Source: Caryophanales bacterium UBA6259
GTDB lineage: Bacteria; Bacillota; Bacilli; Tepidibacillales; Tepidibacillaceae
NCBI GenBank assembly: GCA_002441135.1
Contig: DJVJ01000056.1
Span: forward strand, 1 to 56,889
Reading direction: 5' to 3'
DNA length: 56,889 nucleotides
The notes beneath the pieces are model-generated. The model ran no database searches. It was not told where the DNA came from and saw nothing but the letters and a program-made list of their open reading frames with translations. The translations under genes were made by a program, and so were the position numbers. This document shows positions 9,036 through 17,324 of this stretch, piece by piece. The first letter of the stretch is position 1; each line of letters opens with the position of its first letter.

Positions 9036-9404
9036 ATGAACCACTTTGCGATTGTAGAAGAAGAAAACGAATTTCCATTGGAAATCAATCAGTGGATTAG
9101 CTCCAACAAAGAAAAAGAAGGTTATGTTGTTATTGAAGAAGAAGAACATACCTATGTTGTGATTTCAAGAGGAGAGAAAAGCACGGGAGGATATACAATC
9201 AATGTTAATGAAGTTGAAGACCAGGAAGAATGGATTTCCATAAAAGTGGAATACATTAATCCTGATCCAATGGATATGGTAATGCAAATCATCACATATC
9301 CAGTTATCGTCATCCGTATGGAGAGAACTGAAAAAACAATAAAATTAGAAATAGAAAACAAAGATAATATCGATAATGGCAATATAAATAAAGATTTGCC
9401 TTAA
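9036..9404 (+). CDS. PrcB_C-domain protein
   Basis: This 122-residue protein resembles the C-terminal domain of PrcB, the protease complex subunit first named in spirochaetes. The supporting segments are STGGYTINVNEVE (about 49-61), the beta-rich IKVEYINPDP and IITYPVIVIRMER near residue 95. There is no signal peptide, so as read it is cytoplasmic, unlike many secreted members. It starts after a duplicated GGATTGGGTGAA leader. It ends one base before the convergent chemoreceptor gene, with no terminator visible between them. Its biochemical role is unknown, and the family call rests on the GGY and ITYP motifs only. Confidence 0.6.
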   Translation: MNHFAIVEEENEFPLEINQWISSNKEKEGYVVIEEEEHTYVVISRGEKSTGGYTINVNEVEDQEEWISIKVEYINPDPMDMVMQIITYPVIVIRMERTEKTIKLEIENKDNIDNGNINKDLP

Positions 9405-9405
9405 G

Positions 9406-10209
9406 CTATCTTAATTTCTCCGCCAAATTATCTAAAGCGTTGGTCGAACGTGCTACCTTTTCAGTGGATTCGACAATGGTTGCACTATGCTCGGTTAATT
9501 GACTCATTTTTTTATCCATTTGTTGAACCATATCATGCATTACTTGTAGCATACTCGCAATAGAATGAAGGACCTTTGCAATTTCATCTACATTGGTTTT
9601 TCCTTCTTCTGCTAACTTTTTAACCTCATTAGCTACTACAGCAAATCCTCTACCCGCGTCACCAGCCCGAGCCGCTTCAATCATGGAATTGAGTGATAAT
9701 AGTCTCAAGGTTTCCACAATTTGACGAATTGTAGAAACTACTTTCTCGATATTTCCTTTTTGGCCAATTGCTTCTGTAGCAGTTTCGCTAATAGAATGTA
9801 TCCATTGTTGGATATCTGTGGACAGGTTGGCCAACTCTGTTGAAGAGGAAACGATTTCTTGACTAAAAGCATTTAAGAATTGAATAGAGTCTGTGACTTG
9901 CTTCGTATCTTCATAATCAAAGGTAATCCCAATTGTACCAGTTCCACTTGGTGCAGGCACAACAAAGGTGCGAAGCTCTCGACCAAAAATCTCTTTAGGA
10001 ACAATCCGTTCTATGGATCGGTTTTCTTTCATCGCAATATATGCCGTATCCCCTTTAGGGATCATTGACCCCTTATTTACACCTGTATTTAGATTCGCAT
10101 AATCCTCAAACAACAAATATTTTTCATGATCAGTAGCCCATATGGCTATTTTTTTTGTTCCTAGTAAATCAGGAAGGATTGGAGACAATTTGATAAATTC
10201 TTCAATCAT
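9406..10209 (-). CDS. Soluble methyl-accepting chemotaxis-type receptor (YfmS-like)
   Basis: The 267-residue protein has no transmembrane segment. Residues 1-115 form an N-terminal sensor-like domain (IWATDHEKYLLFEDYANLN, GDTAYIAMKENRS, FVVPAPSGTGTIGITFDYE). Residues 120-267 form a short chemoreceptor signalling hairpin with the tip MIEAARAGDAGRGFAVVA followed by NEVKKLAEEGKTNV, the CheA/CheW contact region. The size and layout match soluble chemoreceptors such as B. subtilis YfmS. The ligand is unknown. The gene is convergent with the PrcB-like gene and divergent from spoVK. No other chemotaxis gene is in the window, so it must work with a CheA array encoded elsewhere, if at all. Confidence 0.85.
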   Translation of the reverse strand: MIEEFIKLSPILPDLLGTKKIAIWATDHEKYLLFEDYANLNTGVNKGSMIPKGDTAYIAMKENRSIERIVPKEIFGRELRTFVVPAPSGTGTIGITFDYEDTKQVTDSIQFLNAFSQEIVSSSTELANLSTDIQQWIHSISETATEAIGQKGNIEKVVSTIRQIVETLRLLSLNSMIEAARAGDAGRGFAVVANEVKKLAEEGKTNVDEIAKVLHSIASMLQVMHDMVQQMDKKMSQLTEHSATIVESTEKVARSTNALDNLAEKLR

Positions 10210-10397
10210 GGAAAAGAAAACCTCCTAAGATGAATATATTTAGTTAATTAGAATATTCACCATTTTTCGATTTTTTCCTGCCTAGTCCATTCGTAGTAAA
10301 TATTTATTATTTTAAAGAATAATAGTCCAAGCCTAAATTCTATATAATTTAGCAAATGTCATTCATGTTTTGTTCTTAAAATAGTGAGGTGAAGATT

Positions 10398-11357
10398 ATG
10401 ACAAAAAAAGCGACACAAAAAGCGACGTATCCTCATAAAATTCATATTGTTTTAGATAAAAATAGGGAGTCCATTAAACCGAAGGAAGCCCCAATATCAC
10501 AGCAAAATAAAGCTAATGATGAAATTAAAGTAAAGTTTGATGTAATCGTTAGAGAACTAGAAAACCTTGTTGGACTAGATGATGTAAAAAAATTAGTTTA
10601 TGAAATCTTTGCGTTAATTCATATTTCACAACAAAGGATTACCCTTGGGTTAAAGGCAGATCAACAAGTATTTCATATGATATTTAAAGGGAATCCGGGT
10701 ACAGGTAAAACAACGGTAGCAAGGTTAATGGCAAGAATGTTTAAGGAATTAGGTATTCTTTCTAAGGGTCATTTAATTGAGGTTTCAAGAGCAGATCTTG
10801 TAGGTGAATACATTGGACACACCGCTCAAAAAACGAGAGAGCATGTAAAAAAAGCGTTAGGGGGTATCTTATTTATTGATGAAGCGTATTCATTAATCCG
10901 AGGTGGGGATAAGGACTTTGGCCGTGAATCGATTGATTGTTTAGTAAAGGAGATGGAGGACCATCGCAATGAATTTATTCTAGTTCTTGCAGGATACTCT
11001 TACGAAATGGAAGCTTTTATTCGGGCAAATCCAGGAATTCATTCGCGATTTCCGATTCAATTACAATTTGAAGATTATACCGTTGATCAGTTATTAGAAA
11101 TAGCTGAGGTAATGGTGAAAGAAAGAGATTATATTTTGTCTAGTGCGGCCAAACAACGAATTAAGAACTACATTTATGAGGAAATGAATAATCCTCTACG
11201 AAGCTTTAGTAATGCCAGACTAATTCGTAATTGGATTGAGAAGGCGGTAAGAAATCAAGCTGTGCGTTTATTAAATGAATCACAAGTACAAAATAATAAA
11301 CAGATATTAATGACAATACAGCAGGAGGATTTATTCGATATAAAAGGGAAGTTTTAG
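10398..11357 (+). CDS. spoVK: Stage V sporulation protein K, AAA ATPase
   Basis: SpoVK is a CbxX/CfxQ-type AAA ATPase needed for late spore maturation. The 319-residue product has LENLVGLDDVKKLV before the ATPase core, Walker A GNPGTGKTT, GEYIGHTAQKT (pore and sensor region), Walker B ILFIDEAYSL and AGYSYEMEAFI with IHSRFP (arginine finger). The start is placed at ATG 10398, with AGGTGA at 10387-10392; the in-frame GTG at 10389 overlaps that RBS. The position between hfq and hflX matches Bacillus. The first 40 residues are basic and poorly conserved. Confidence 0.95.
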   Translation: MTKKATQKATYPHKIHIVLDKNRESIKPKEAPISQQNKANDEIKVKFDVIVRELENLVGLDDVKKLVYEIFALIHISQQRITLGLKADQQVFHMIFKGNPGTGKTTVARLMARMFKELGILSKGHLIEVSRADLVGEYIGHTAQKTREHVKKALGGILFIDEAYSLIRGGDKDFGRESIDCLVKEMEDHRNEFILVLAGYSYEMEAFIRANPGIHSRFPIQLQFEDYTVDQLLEIAEVMVKERDYILSSAAKQRIKNYIYEEMNNPLRSFSNARLIRNWIEKAVRNQAVRLLNESQVQNNKQILMTIQQEDLFDIKGKF

Positions 11358-11433
11358 AAATCTAAGCAAAATGATGTTATAATGAAATACAGAAATTTAT
11401 CTCGACATGATGAAAGGAAGTTGTATCCATTTC

Positions 11434-12699
11434 ATGAACGAAAAAGAAAAAGCAATTATCGTTGGCATTTATCTCCCTTTTGAATCACGTATTAAAGAGG
11501 AGTATTCCCTAGAAGAACTTCAGAGATTAACAGAGACTGCAGGTGGAGAAGTACTCTTAGCTTTTACACAGCAAAGAGATTCGGTTGATCGTGCATGGTT
11601 TTTAGGGAAAGGTAAGATTGAAGAATTATCTGTATTAGTTAAAGAGTTAGAGCCTGATGTGGTCATTTTTAATACAGAATTGTCTTCCTCACAGATTCGA
11701 AATATTGAAAGTATGATTGATGCAAAGGTGATTGATCGTACTCAATTAATTCTTGATATTTTTGCTGGTAGAGCACAATCCAAAGAAGGTAAAATTCAAG
11801 TAGAGCTAGCCCAGCTAAATTATTTGTTACCACGTCTATCTGGTAAGGGTGCTGGTCTTTCAAGACTAGGTGGTGGAATTGGAACTAGAGGGCCTGGAGA
11901 AAGTAAGCTAGAAACAGATCGAAGACATATTCGACGTCGGATTACTCAAATGAAAAGAACATTGAATGAAATGATTAAGCATCGTGATTTACATCGCGAA
12001 AGAAGAAAGAAAAACGAAGTACCACAGGTTGCGCTTGTGGGATACACGAATGCAGGAAAATCCACCTTGCTTAATCAATTAACCAATGCTGGAGTATTAG
12101 CTGAGGATAAGCTTTTTGCCACTTTAGATCCTATTTCAAGAAAAGTGATGTTAGAAAATGGAAAAGAGATCATTTTAACAGATACGGTTGGTTTTATTCA
12201 AGACCTTCCTCATGATTTAGTAGCTGCGTTTCGTTCTACCTTAAAGGAAGCAGCTGAAGCTGATTTATTATTACATGTTGTAGATGCTCATCATCCATAT
12301 CATACAGAACAAATGGCGATAGTGGAGAAAATTCTTCGTGAAATTAAAGCTCATACTATTCCGCAAATTGTTGTTTATAATAAATCAGATTTATTGGAGT
12401 CGTATAACAAAGACTTAGGGGAGAATGATGAAGAAATTTATATTTCCTCCTTTCAGTCTGATGACTTAAAACGATTATTAGCATTAATTGAGAAAAATGT
12501 ATCGAAATATTGGAAGCTACATACCTTTCAAATTCCGGTTAATCGCGGAGATTTATTAGCATACCTGCATCGTAATGGTAAACTAATTGAGGATGCAGAA
12601 TGGGATGAAGAATCGGAAAAATGGAGAGTAAATGTTGAACTTGATACTCAATTTATTTCACCAGAATTAAGACAATATGAACTAGTGAACGCAGAATAA
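11434..12699 (+). CDS. hflX: Ribosome-associated GTPase HflX
   Basis: HflX is a GTPase that binds the 50S subunit and rescues stalled ribosomes under stress. The 421-residue product has the N-terminal HflX domain with the glycine-rich LSGKGAGLSRLGGGIGTRGP linker. The G domain follows: G1 GYTNAGKST, G3 DTVGFIQDLP and G4 NKSD. A C-terminal beta-rich domain ends the protein. The start is put at ATG 11434 (MNEKEKAIIVG), which matches B. subtilis YnbA. Its AAAGGAAG (11413-11420) is rather far away at 13 bases, but the upstream ATG at 11407 has no RBS. YnbB follows 18 bases later. Confidence 0.93.
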   Translation: MNEKEKAIIVGIYLPFESRIKEEYSLEELQRLTETAGGEVLLAFTQQRDSVDRAWFLGKGKIEELSVLVKELEPDVVIFNTELSSSQIRNIESMIDAKVIDRTQLILDIFAGRAQSKEGKIQVELAQLNYLLPRLSGKGAGLSRLGGGIGTRGPGESKLETDRRHIRRRITQMKRTLNEMIKHRDLHRERRKKNEVPQVALVGYTNAGKSTLLNQLTNAGVLAEDKLFATLDPISRKVMLENGKEIILTDTVGFIQDLPHDLVAAFRSTLKEAAEADLLLHVVDAHHPYHTEQMAIVEKILREIKAHTIPQIVVYNKSDLLESYNKDLGENDEEIYISSFQSDDLKRLLALIEKNVSKYWKLHTFQIPVNRGDLLAYLHRNGKLIEDAEWDEESEKWRVNVELDTQFISPELRQYELVNAE

Positions 12700-12717
12700 T
12701 AGAATGGGGAATGTAAG

Positions 12718-13992
12718 ATGTATTCTTTTTTGAAATACGGTGATAATTTAAAACCAATAGTTGTAGAAATAGAAGCCGTGATTGATCAACGACTGAAAGA
12801 AATTAATCACCTTGTAGATTACAATCAGGCAAAAGTGTTAAGAGCATTTAAGAACAATCAAGTGTCTGACTTTCATTTAAATCCATCTACTGGATACGGC
12901 TATGATGATATGGGGAGAGAAACACTAGACAAGATATATGCAGAAGTATTTGGAGGAGAAGAAGCAATTGTTAGGCCCCACATCGTGTCTGGTACACATG
13001 CTTTAGCAATTGGTTTATTTGGGTTACTTCGACCAGGTGATGAATTATTATATATCACGGGAAATCCTTATGATACCTTAGAAGAGGTAATTGGGATTTA
13101 TGGTGAGAACATGGGTTCCCTTAAGGAATGGGGAATTACCTATCAATCCGCATCCTTATTAGAAAATGGTTCTATCGATTATCAGCAGATCGCAGAGAAA
13201 ATCAATGCAAAAACAAAAGTAATTGCCATTCAGCGATCAAGGGGCTATTCCTGGCGTTCTTCTTTTAGTGTTGATGAGATAGGAGAAATGGTTCGTTTTG
13301 TGAAGGAAATTAAACCAGATGTAATTACATTCGTTGATAATTGTTATGGAGAGTTTACGGAGCGACAAGAACCTACTGATGTTGGGGCAGATGTTATTGT
13401 TGGTTCGTTAATTAAGAATCCAGGAGGTGGCTTAGCCAAATCTGGTGGATATTTTGTTGGGAAAAGGGAACATATAAAAAAGATTGGTTATCGTCTAACC
13501 GCGCCAGGAATTGGAACCAAGGTGGGAGCTATGCATAGCCATAATGCAGATTTTTATCAAGGGTTATTTCTTGCTCCACATATGGTAGGTGAAGCGATAA
13601 AAGGTTCTATCTTTGCTGCAGCTTTATTAGAAAAACTAGGATTTGAAACGAATCCAAAATGGTCTGAGCCTAGATATGATATTATTCAATCCGTAAAATT
13701 TGACCAAGCAGACCAATTAATTACATTTATCCAAGGTATTCAAATGGGAGCCCCAGTAGATGCTCATGTCACACCAGAGCCAAATCAATTACCTGGATAT
13801 CAAGATCCAGTAATTATGGCAGCAGGAACCTTTGTTCAGGGAGCTAGTCTAGAGTTATCTGGTGATGCGCCTATTAGGGAACCATTTATTGGGTATATCC
13901 AAGGTGGTTTAACCTATCAGCATGTTAAATGGGGTATCTTAACTGCAGTAGAGAATATGATTGAGCGTAAAGCAATATCGTTTAATTTTTAA
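12718..13992 (+). CDS. ynbB: YnbB-like PLP-dependent enzyme (methionine gamma-lyase family)
   Basis: This 424-residue fold-type I PLP enzyme belongs to the family annotated as methionine gamma-lyase-like or aluminium-resistance protein (B. subtilis YnbB). Visible features are RPHIVSGTHALAIGLFGLLRP in the PLP phosphate region, ITFVDNCYGEF (PLP-ring Asp), and VGSLIKNPGGGLAKSGGY, which carries the Schiff-base lysine. The true substrate of the family is not established, so the lyase name is only a family label. The gene follows hflX closely and precedes glnR, as in Bacillus. A short hairpin with a T-run ends it. Confidence 0.9.
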   Translation: MYSFLKYGDNLKPIVVEIEAVIDQRLKEINHLVDYNQAKVLRAFKNNQVSDFHLNPSTGYGYDDMGRETLDKIYAEVFGGEEAIVRPHIVSGTHALAIGLFGLLRPGDELLYITGNPYDTLEEVIGIYGENMGSLKEWGITYQSASLLENGSIDYQQIAEKINAKTKVIAIQRSRGYSWRSSFSVDEIGEMVRFVKEIKPDVITFVDNCYGEFTERQEPTDVGADVIVGSLIKNPGGGLAKSGGYFVGKREHIKKIGYRLTAPGIGTKVGAMHSHNADFYQGLFLAPHMVGEAIKGSIFAAALLEKLGFETNPKWSEPRYDIIQSVKFDQADQLITFIQGIQMGAPVDAHVTPEPNQLPGYQDPVIMAAGTFVQGASLELSGDAPIREPFIGYIQGGLTYQHVKWGILTAVENMIERKAISFNF

Positions 13993-14017
13993 ATTGAATA
14001 GAGCATTATTGCTAAAT

Positions 14018-14045
14018 AAAAAGAGGCGATTATGTCTCTTTTTTC
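14018..14045 (+). terminator. Weak terminator after ynbB
   Basis: AAAAAGAG and CTCTTTTTT pair around GCGATTATGT, with the T-run inside the stem's right arm. The stem is short and AT-rich, so efficiency is uncertain. Confidence 0.55.
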
Positions 14046-14093
14046 GTTGATTTAAAAAGAAAATCTAATATTTTCATCTATTAAAAAATATGA

Positions 14094-14110
14094 TGTTAAT
14101 TTTTCTAACA
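14094..14110 (+). promoter_or_regulatory. GlnR operator 1 (glnRA)
   Basis: TGTTA-ATTTTTC-TAACA is a perfect match to the GlnR/TnrA consensus TGTNA-N7-TNACA. The dyad extends outward to ATGATGTTA ... TAACATCAT. It lies just upstream of the -35 of the glnR promoter. Confidence 0.9.
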
Positions 14111-14115
14111 TCATA

Positions 14116-14144
14116 TTGACAACAAAGCTTACATCATATAAAAT
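14116..14144 (+). promoter_or_regulatory. SigA-type promoter of glnR-glnA
   Basis: TTGACA (14116-14121) and TAAAAT (14139-14144) are separated by 17 bases. The -35 is overlapped by the second GlnR operator, so GlnR binding would block RNA polymerase. Confidence 0.85.
14117..14133 (+). promoter_or_regulatory. GlnR operator 2, overlapping the -35
   Basis: TGACA-ACAAAGC-TTACA matches TGTNA-N7-TNACA at all but one fixed position (A for T at the third base). It is centred 23 bp after operator 1. This reproduces the two-site arrangement of B. subtilis glnRA. Confidence 0.8.
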
Positions 14145-14178
14145 GATACCAATAAATGGTCTGAGAGGAGTTCTTTTA

Positions 14179-14577
14179 ATGAATGATTTTGAACGAAGAA
14201 ATCTTCCCTTGTTTCCGATTGGGATAGTAATGGAGCTTACAGAGCTTAGTGCAAGGCAAATTCGTTATTATGAAGAACAGGACCTCATTCATCCAGCAAG
14301 AACAAAAGGAAGACAAAGACTATTTTCCTTTGTAGATATTGATCGATTGTTAGAGATAAAGGACCTACTAGACAAAAAAATTAATATTGCTGGCATTAAA
14401 GAGATTTTTCTGCAAAGAGAGCTCGAACAAAAGGAAAAAGAAATCGTGCTTGAAAAAGCAAAGCAAAGATTATCGGATAAGGATCTTCGTAAGAAGGTGC
14501 TTAGAGAGGTTACTCAGCAAAAGCCGGGGCAAACTCATTCCTTGATTCAAGGCGATTTATCCCGTTTTTTTCATTAA
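14179..14577 (+). CDS. glnR: Glutamine synthetase repressor GlnR
   Basis: GlnR is a MerR-family repressor that shuts off glnRA and other nitrogen genes when feedback-inhibited glutamine synthetase signals nitrogen excess. The 132-residue product has the MerR helix-turn-helix (ELSARQIRYYEEQDLIHPAR) and the conserved C-terminal autoinhibitory tail GDLSRFFH that glutamine synthetase contacts. The start is placed at ATG 14179, 8 bases after GAGAGGAG. An upstream in-frame extension from 14116 would begin inside the promoter and is rejected. It is the first gene of the glnRA operon. Confidence 0.96.
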   Translation: MNDFERRNLPLFPIGIVMELTELSARQIRYYEEQDLIHPARTKGRQRLFSFVDIDRLLEIKDLLDKKINIAGIKEIFLQRELEQKEKEIVLEKAKQRLSDKDLRKKVLREVTQQKPGQTHSLIQGDLSRFFH

Positions 14578-14640
14578 AAAATTAACTCGTTGTAATTGCA
14601 TCGAGGTAAAATTTACTTAAATAAGAGGAGAGAAAAATGT

Positions 14641-15975
14641 ATGAGTAAGTTTACAAAAGAGGATATTTTTAGATTAGCTAAGGAACAAAATGTTCGTTTT
14701 ATTCGCTTAATGTTTACAGACTTAATTGGTATTATCAAAAACGTGGAAGTGCCAGTCTCTCAATTAGAAAAGGTATTAGAAAATAAAATGATGTTTGATG
14801 GTTCCTCCATTGAAGGCTTTGTACGTATAGAGGAATCCGATATGTATCTTTATCCAGACTTGAATACTTGGGTAGTTTTCCCATGGGGTTCTGAAGAAGG
14901 TAAAGTTGCTCGATTGATTTGTGATATTTATAATCCAGATGGTACACCATTTGCTGGAGATCCAAGAGGAATTTTAAAGCGTACATTAAAAGAAGCAGAA
15001 GCAATGGGCTTTACTACACTCAATGTTGGACCAGAACCTGAATTTTTCTTATTTAAAACTGATGAAAATGGAGAACCAACATTAACATTAAATGATACAG
15101 GAGCATATTTTGATTTAGCTCCAGTTGACTTAGGAGAAAACTGCAGAAGAGATATCGTTTTAACACTTGACCAAATGGGATTTGAAGTAGAAGCTTCCCA
15201 TCATGAGGTTGCCCCTGGTCAGCATGAAATTGATTTTAAATATGCAGATGCTGTAACTACTGCAGATAATATTCAAACCTTCAAGCTTGTTGTTAAAACA
15301 ATAGCTAGAAAGCACGGTTTACATGCTTCCTTTATGCCAAAGCCACTATATGGTGTGAATGGATCTGGTATGCATAACCACATGTCTCTTTTCAAAGGAA
15401 ACGAAAATACGTTCTATGATCCAAAGGATCCAATTGGGTTATCAGAAACTGCAAGATATTTTATGTCTGGAATTCTAAAGCATGCTCGTTCATTAGCGGC
15501 AATTACAAATCCGACTGTTAATTCCTATAAGCGTTTAGTTCCTGGTTATGAGGCGCCAGTATATGTAGCTTGGTCTGCGCAAAACAGAAGTCCACTTGTT
15601 CGGGTTCCAGCTTCTAGAGGATTAAGCACAAGAATTGAGGTTCGCCATCCTGACCCAGCAGCAAACCCATATTTAGCATTAACCGTGTTATTGAAGGCAG
15701 GTTTAGATGGAATTAAAAACAAAATTGAACTTCCTGCACCAGTTGATCGAAATATCTATGTAATGACAGAAGAAGAAAGAAATGAAGAAGGAATTGCGAA
15801 TTTACCATCTTCTTTATTAGAAGCATTGGAAGAATTCTTAAGTAGTGAGCTAATGACCAGTGCTATTGGTGAGCACGCGGTGGAGCGATTTGTGGCAGCA
15901 AAACAGATTGAATGGGATATGTTCCGTACTCAAGTACATCAGTGGGAAAGAGATCAATATTTGAAATTGTATTAA
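14641..15975 (+). CDS. glnA: Glutamine synthetase, type I
   Basis: GlnA makes glutamine from glutamate, ammonia and ATP, and in Bacillus it also transmits the nitrogen signal to GlnR. The product is 444 residues, the same as B. subtilis GlnA. Motifs include FDGSSIEGFVRIEESDM, GPEPEFFLF (metal-binding Glu), GVNGSGMHNHMSLF (ATP/metal His), NSYKRLVPGYEAP (substrate Arg) and the RNRSPLVRVP-equivalent QNRSPLVRVP. The short I-alpha form lacks the adenylylation loop, consistent with feedback control. The start at 14641 follows GAGGAG at 14625-14630. An ATG at 14637 opens only a two-codon frame. A strong terminator follows. Confidence 0.97.
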   Translation: MSKFTKEDIFRLAKEQNVRFIRLMFTDLIGIIKNVEVPVSQLEKVLENKMMFDGSSIEGFVRIEESDMYLYPDLNTWVVFPWGSEEGKVARLICDIYNPDGTPFAGDPRGILKRTLKEAEAMGFTTLNVGPEPEFFLFKTDENGEPTLTLNDTGAYFDLAPVDLGENCRRDIVLTLDQMGFEVEASHHEVAPGQHEIDFKYADAVTTADNIQTFKLVVKTIARKHGLHASFMPKPLYGVNGSGMHNHMSLFKGNENTFYDPKDPIGLSETARYFMSGILKHARSLAAITNPTVNSYKRLVPGYEAPVYVAWSAQNRSPLVRVPASRGLSTRIEVRHPDPAANPYLALTVLLKAGLDGIKNKIELPAPVDRNIYVMTEEERNEEGIANLPSSLLEALEEFLSSELMTSAIGEHAVERFVAAKQIEWDMFRTQVHQWERDQYLKLY

Positions 15976-16009
15976 TCAACAAGATTAAGTACAGAATTAA
16001 GTTTTATTT

Positions 16010-16050
16010 AGCAAGGTTATTGAGGATAAATCAATAGCCTTGCTTTTTTT
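16010..16050 (+). terminator. Terminator of the glnRA operon
   Basis: AGCAAGGTTATTGA (16010-16023) pairs with TCAATAGCCTTGCT (16031-16044), a 14-bp stem with one G-U pair, followed by a seven-T run. Confidence 0.92.
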
Positions 16051-16147
16051 GCGCTTTAAGAAAAAGCTAATGCTTTCACTATAGACTTGGCGACAAGCTA
16101 TGCTTTCTAAAATTAATGTTTTGAGTAATTTAGGGATAAGAATCGAT

Positions 16148-16177
16148 AAAAAAACCCTTCTTAAGTAAAAGAAGGGT
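16148..16177 (-). terminator. Terminator of lexA
   Basis: ACCCTTCTT (16154-16162) pairs with AAGAAGGGT (16169-16177). On the minus strand the stem is followed by a T-run (AAAAAAA at 16148 on the plus strand). It lies 30 bases past the lexA stop. Confidence 0.85.
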
Positions 16178-16208
16178 AAAAGGTTTATATAATTTCAAAA
16201 ACTAATAA

Positions 16209-16829
16209 TTAATGAATATGGCGGAATACCCCAATAACTTTACCTAGGATAGTTACGTTTGGTAATAAAATTGGTTCTAAGGTTGGATTTTCTGGCTGTA
16301 AACGAATGTAATTTTTTTCTTTGTAGAAGCGTTTTACAGTTGCATCACCTTCATCGGTCATCGCAACAATAATTTCTCCGTTACTTGCCACAGGCTGTTG
16401 TCTTACAATGACATAGTCTCCATTTAAGATTCCAGCGTCTATCATGCTATCACCTTGAACAGTTAACATAAAAACCTTACCATCATTAGCCATATGAGAA
16501 GGAAGAGGAAAATAGTCTTCGATATTTTCAATGGCAGTAATCGGTTCACCAGCAGTAACTTTTCCGATTAAAGGTACCTGTACCATATCTCTGCTTGATG
16601 GTTCGTCTACTAATTCATCACTTAAAATTTCAATAGCTCTAGGTTTAGTTGGATCTCTACGAATATAACCTTTTTTTTCTAATCGAGCAAGATGGCCATG
16701 GACAGTAGAGCTGGATAATAAGCCGACTGCTTCACCAATTTCTCTAACAGAAGGTGGATAACCTTTTGCTTTCACTGACTTTTTTATGAAATCTAAGATA
16801 AGCTTCTGCCGATTTGATATTTCGTTCAT
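16209..16829 (-). CDS. lexA: SOS repressor LexA
   Basis: LexA represses SOS genes and self-cleaves when RecA filaments form. The 206-residue product has a winged-helix DNA-binding domain (residues 1-65; SVREIGEAVGLLSSSTVHGHL), the Ala-Gly cleavage site in GKVTAGEPITA, the catalytic Ser in VQGDSMIDAGI and the catalytic Lys in ATVKRFYKE. The ATG is preceded by AAGGGGTG on the minus strand. It is divergent from yneA and shares a 170-bp control region with LexA boxes. A TATAAT on the minus strand (16870-16875) is its likely -10. Confidence 0.97.
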   Translation of the reverse strand: MNEISNRQKLILDFIKKSVKAKGYPPSVREIGEAVGLLSSSTVHGHLARLEKKGYIRRDPTKPRAIEILSDELVDEPSSRDMVQVPLIGKVTAGEPITAIENIEDYFPLPSHMANDGKVFMLTVQGDSMIDAGILNGDYVIVRQQPVASNGEIIVAMTDEGDATVKRFYKEKNYIRLQPENPTLEPILLPNVTILGKVIGVFRHIH

Positions 16830-16894
16830 CTTGACACCCCTTATGCACTACCAATATTTTCTTAACTGTATTATAGCATGTTTTTTAAAAAAAA

Positions 16895-16908
16895 CAAACA
16901 TTCGTTCT
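16895..16908. promoter_or_regulatory. LexA (DinR) box near the lexA promoter
   Basis: CAAAC-ATTC-GTTCT matches the Bacillus SOS box CGAAC-N4-GTTCG at eight of ten fixed positions. It overlaps the expected -35 of lexA (TATAAT on the minus strand at 16870-16875), consistent with autorepression. Two mismatches make it weaker than the next box. Confidence 0.6.
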
Positions 16909-16916
16909 CTTTTTTG

Positions 16917-16945
16917 TTGACAATCGTTATCTGCTATATTATATT
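16917..16945 (+). promoter_or_regulatory. SigA-type promoter of yneA
   Basis: TTGACA (16917-16922) and TATATT (16940-16945) are 17 bases apart. The promoter points towards yneA, and a LexA box lies just downstream near the start of transcription. Confidence 0.8.
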
Positions 16946-16959
16946 ATAATTAAATAAAC

Positions 16960-16973
16960 AGAACTAATGTTCG
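16960..16973. promoter_or_regulatory. LexA (DinR) box controlling yneA
   Basis: AGAAC-TAAT-GTTCG matches CGAAC-N4-GTTCG at nine of ten fixed positions. It lies 15 bases after the -10 of yneA, where a bound repressor would block transcription. Confidence 0.85.
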
Positions 16974-17001
16974 TATATATAAAACGGGGGTAGATTTTGA
17001 G

Positions 17002-17271
17002 ATGAAATCTTTTATTGTATTTTTAGCTATGCTAATGATAACTAGTTTTTTAGTCACAGGTATTGTATATGCATATGATCATAATCAAAAAAGTGAACAA
17101 CCATATATTGAAGTAATGGTAAAAAGCGGGGATACGCTTTGGCTTTTAGCAAAACCGTATTTTAATAATAAAGGAGATTTTCGTGAATTCTTATATAACA
17201 TCAAGGAATTTAACCATTTGGATAACTCCATGATTTATCCTGGACAAATCATAAAAATCCCCGTAGGTTGA
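17002..17271 (+). CDS. yneA: YneA-like SOS cell-division suppressor (LysM protein)
   Basis: YneA is induced by DNA damage and delays septation until repair is done. The 89-residue product has an N-terminal membrane anchor or signal segment (FIVFLAMLMITSFLVTGIVY, residues 4-23) and a C-terminal LysM domain (VKSGDTLWLLAKPYFN ... NMIYPGQIIKIPVG-like end). This is the same two-part layout and roughly the same length as Bacillus YneA. The divergent lexA gene and the intervening LexA box support SOS control. The RBS GGGGG at 16985-16989 is 12 bases from the ATG, a rather long spacing. Confidence 0.9.
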   Translation: MKSFIVFLAMLMITSFLVTGIVYAYDHNQKSEQPYIEVMVKSGDTLWLLAKPYFNNKGDFREFLYNIKEFNHLDNSMIYPGQIIKIPVG

Positions 17272-17324
17272 TTCATAAATTTTCCTTTCTCTTGGAATGA
17301 TATATTCTAAGGAGGGATGTATTT

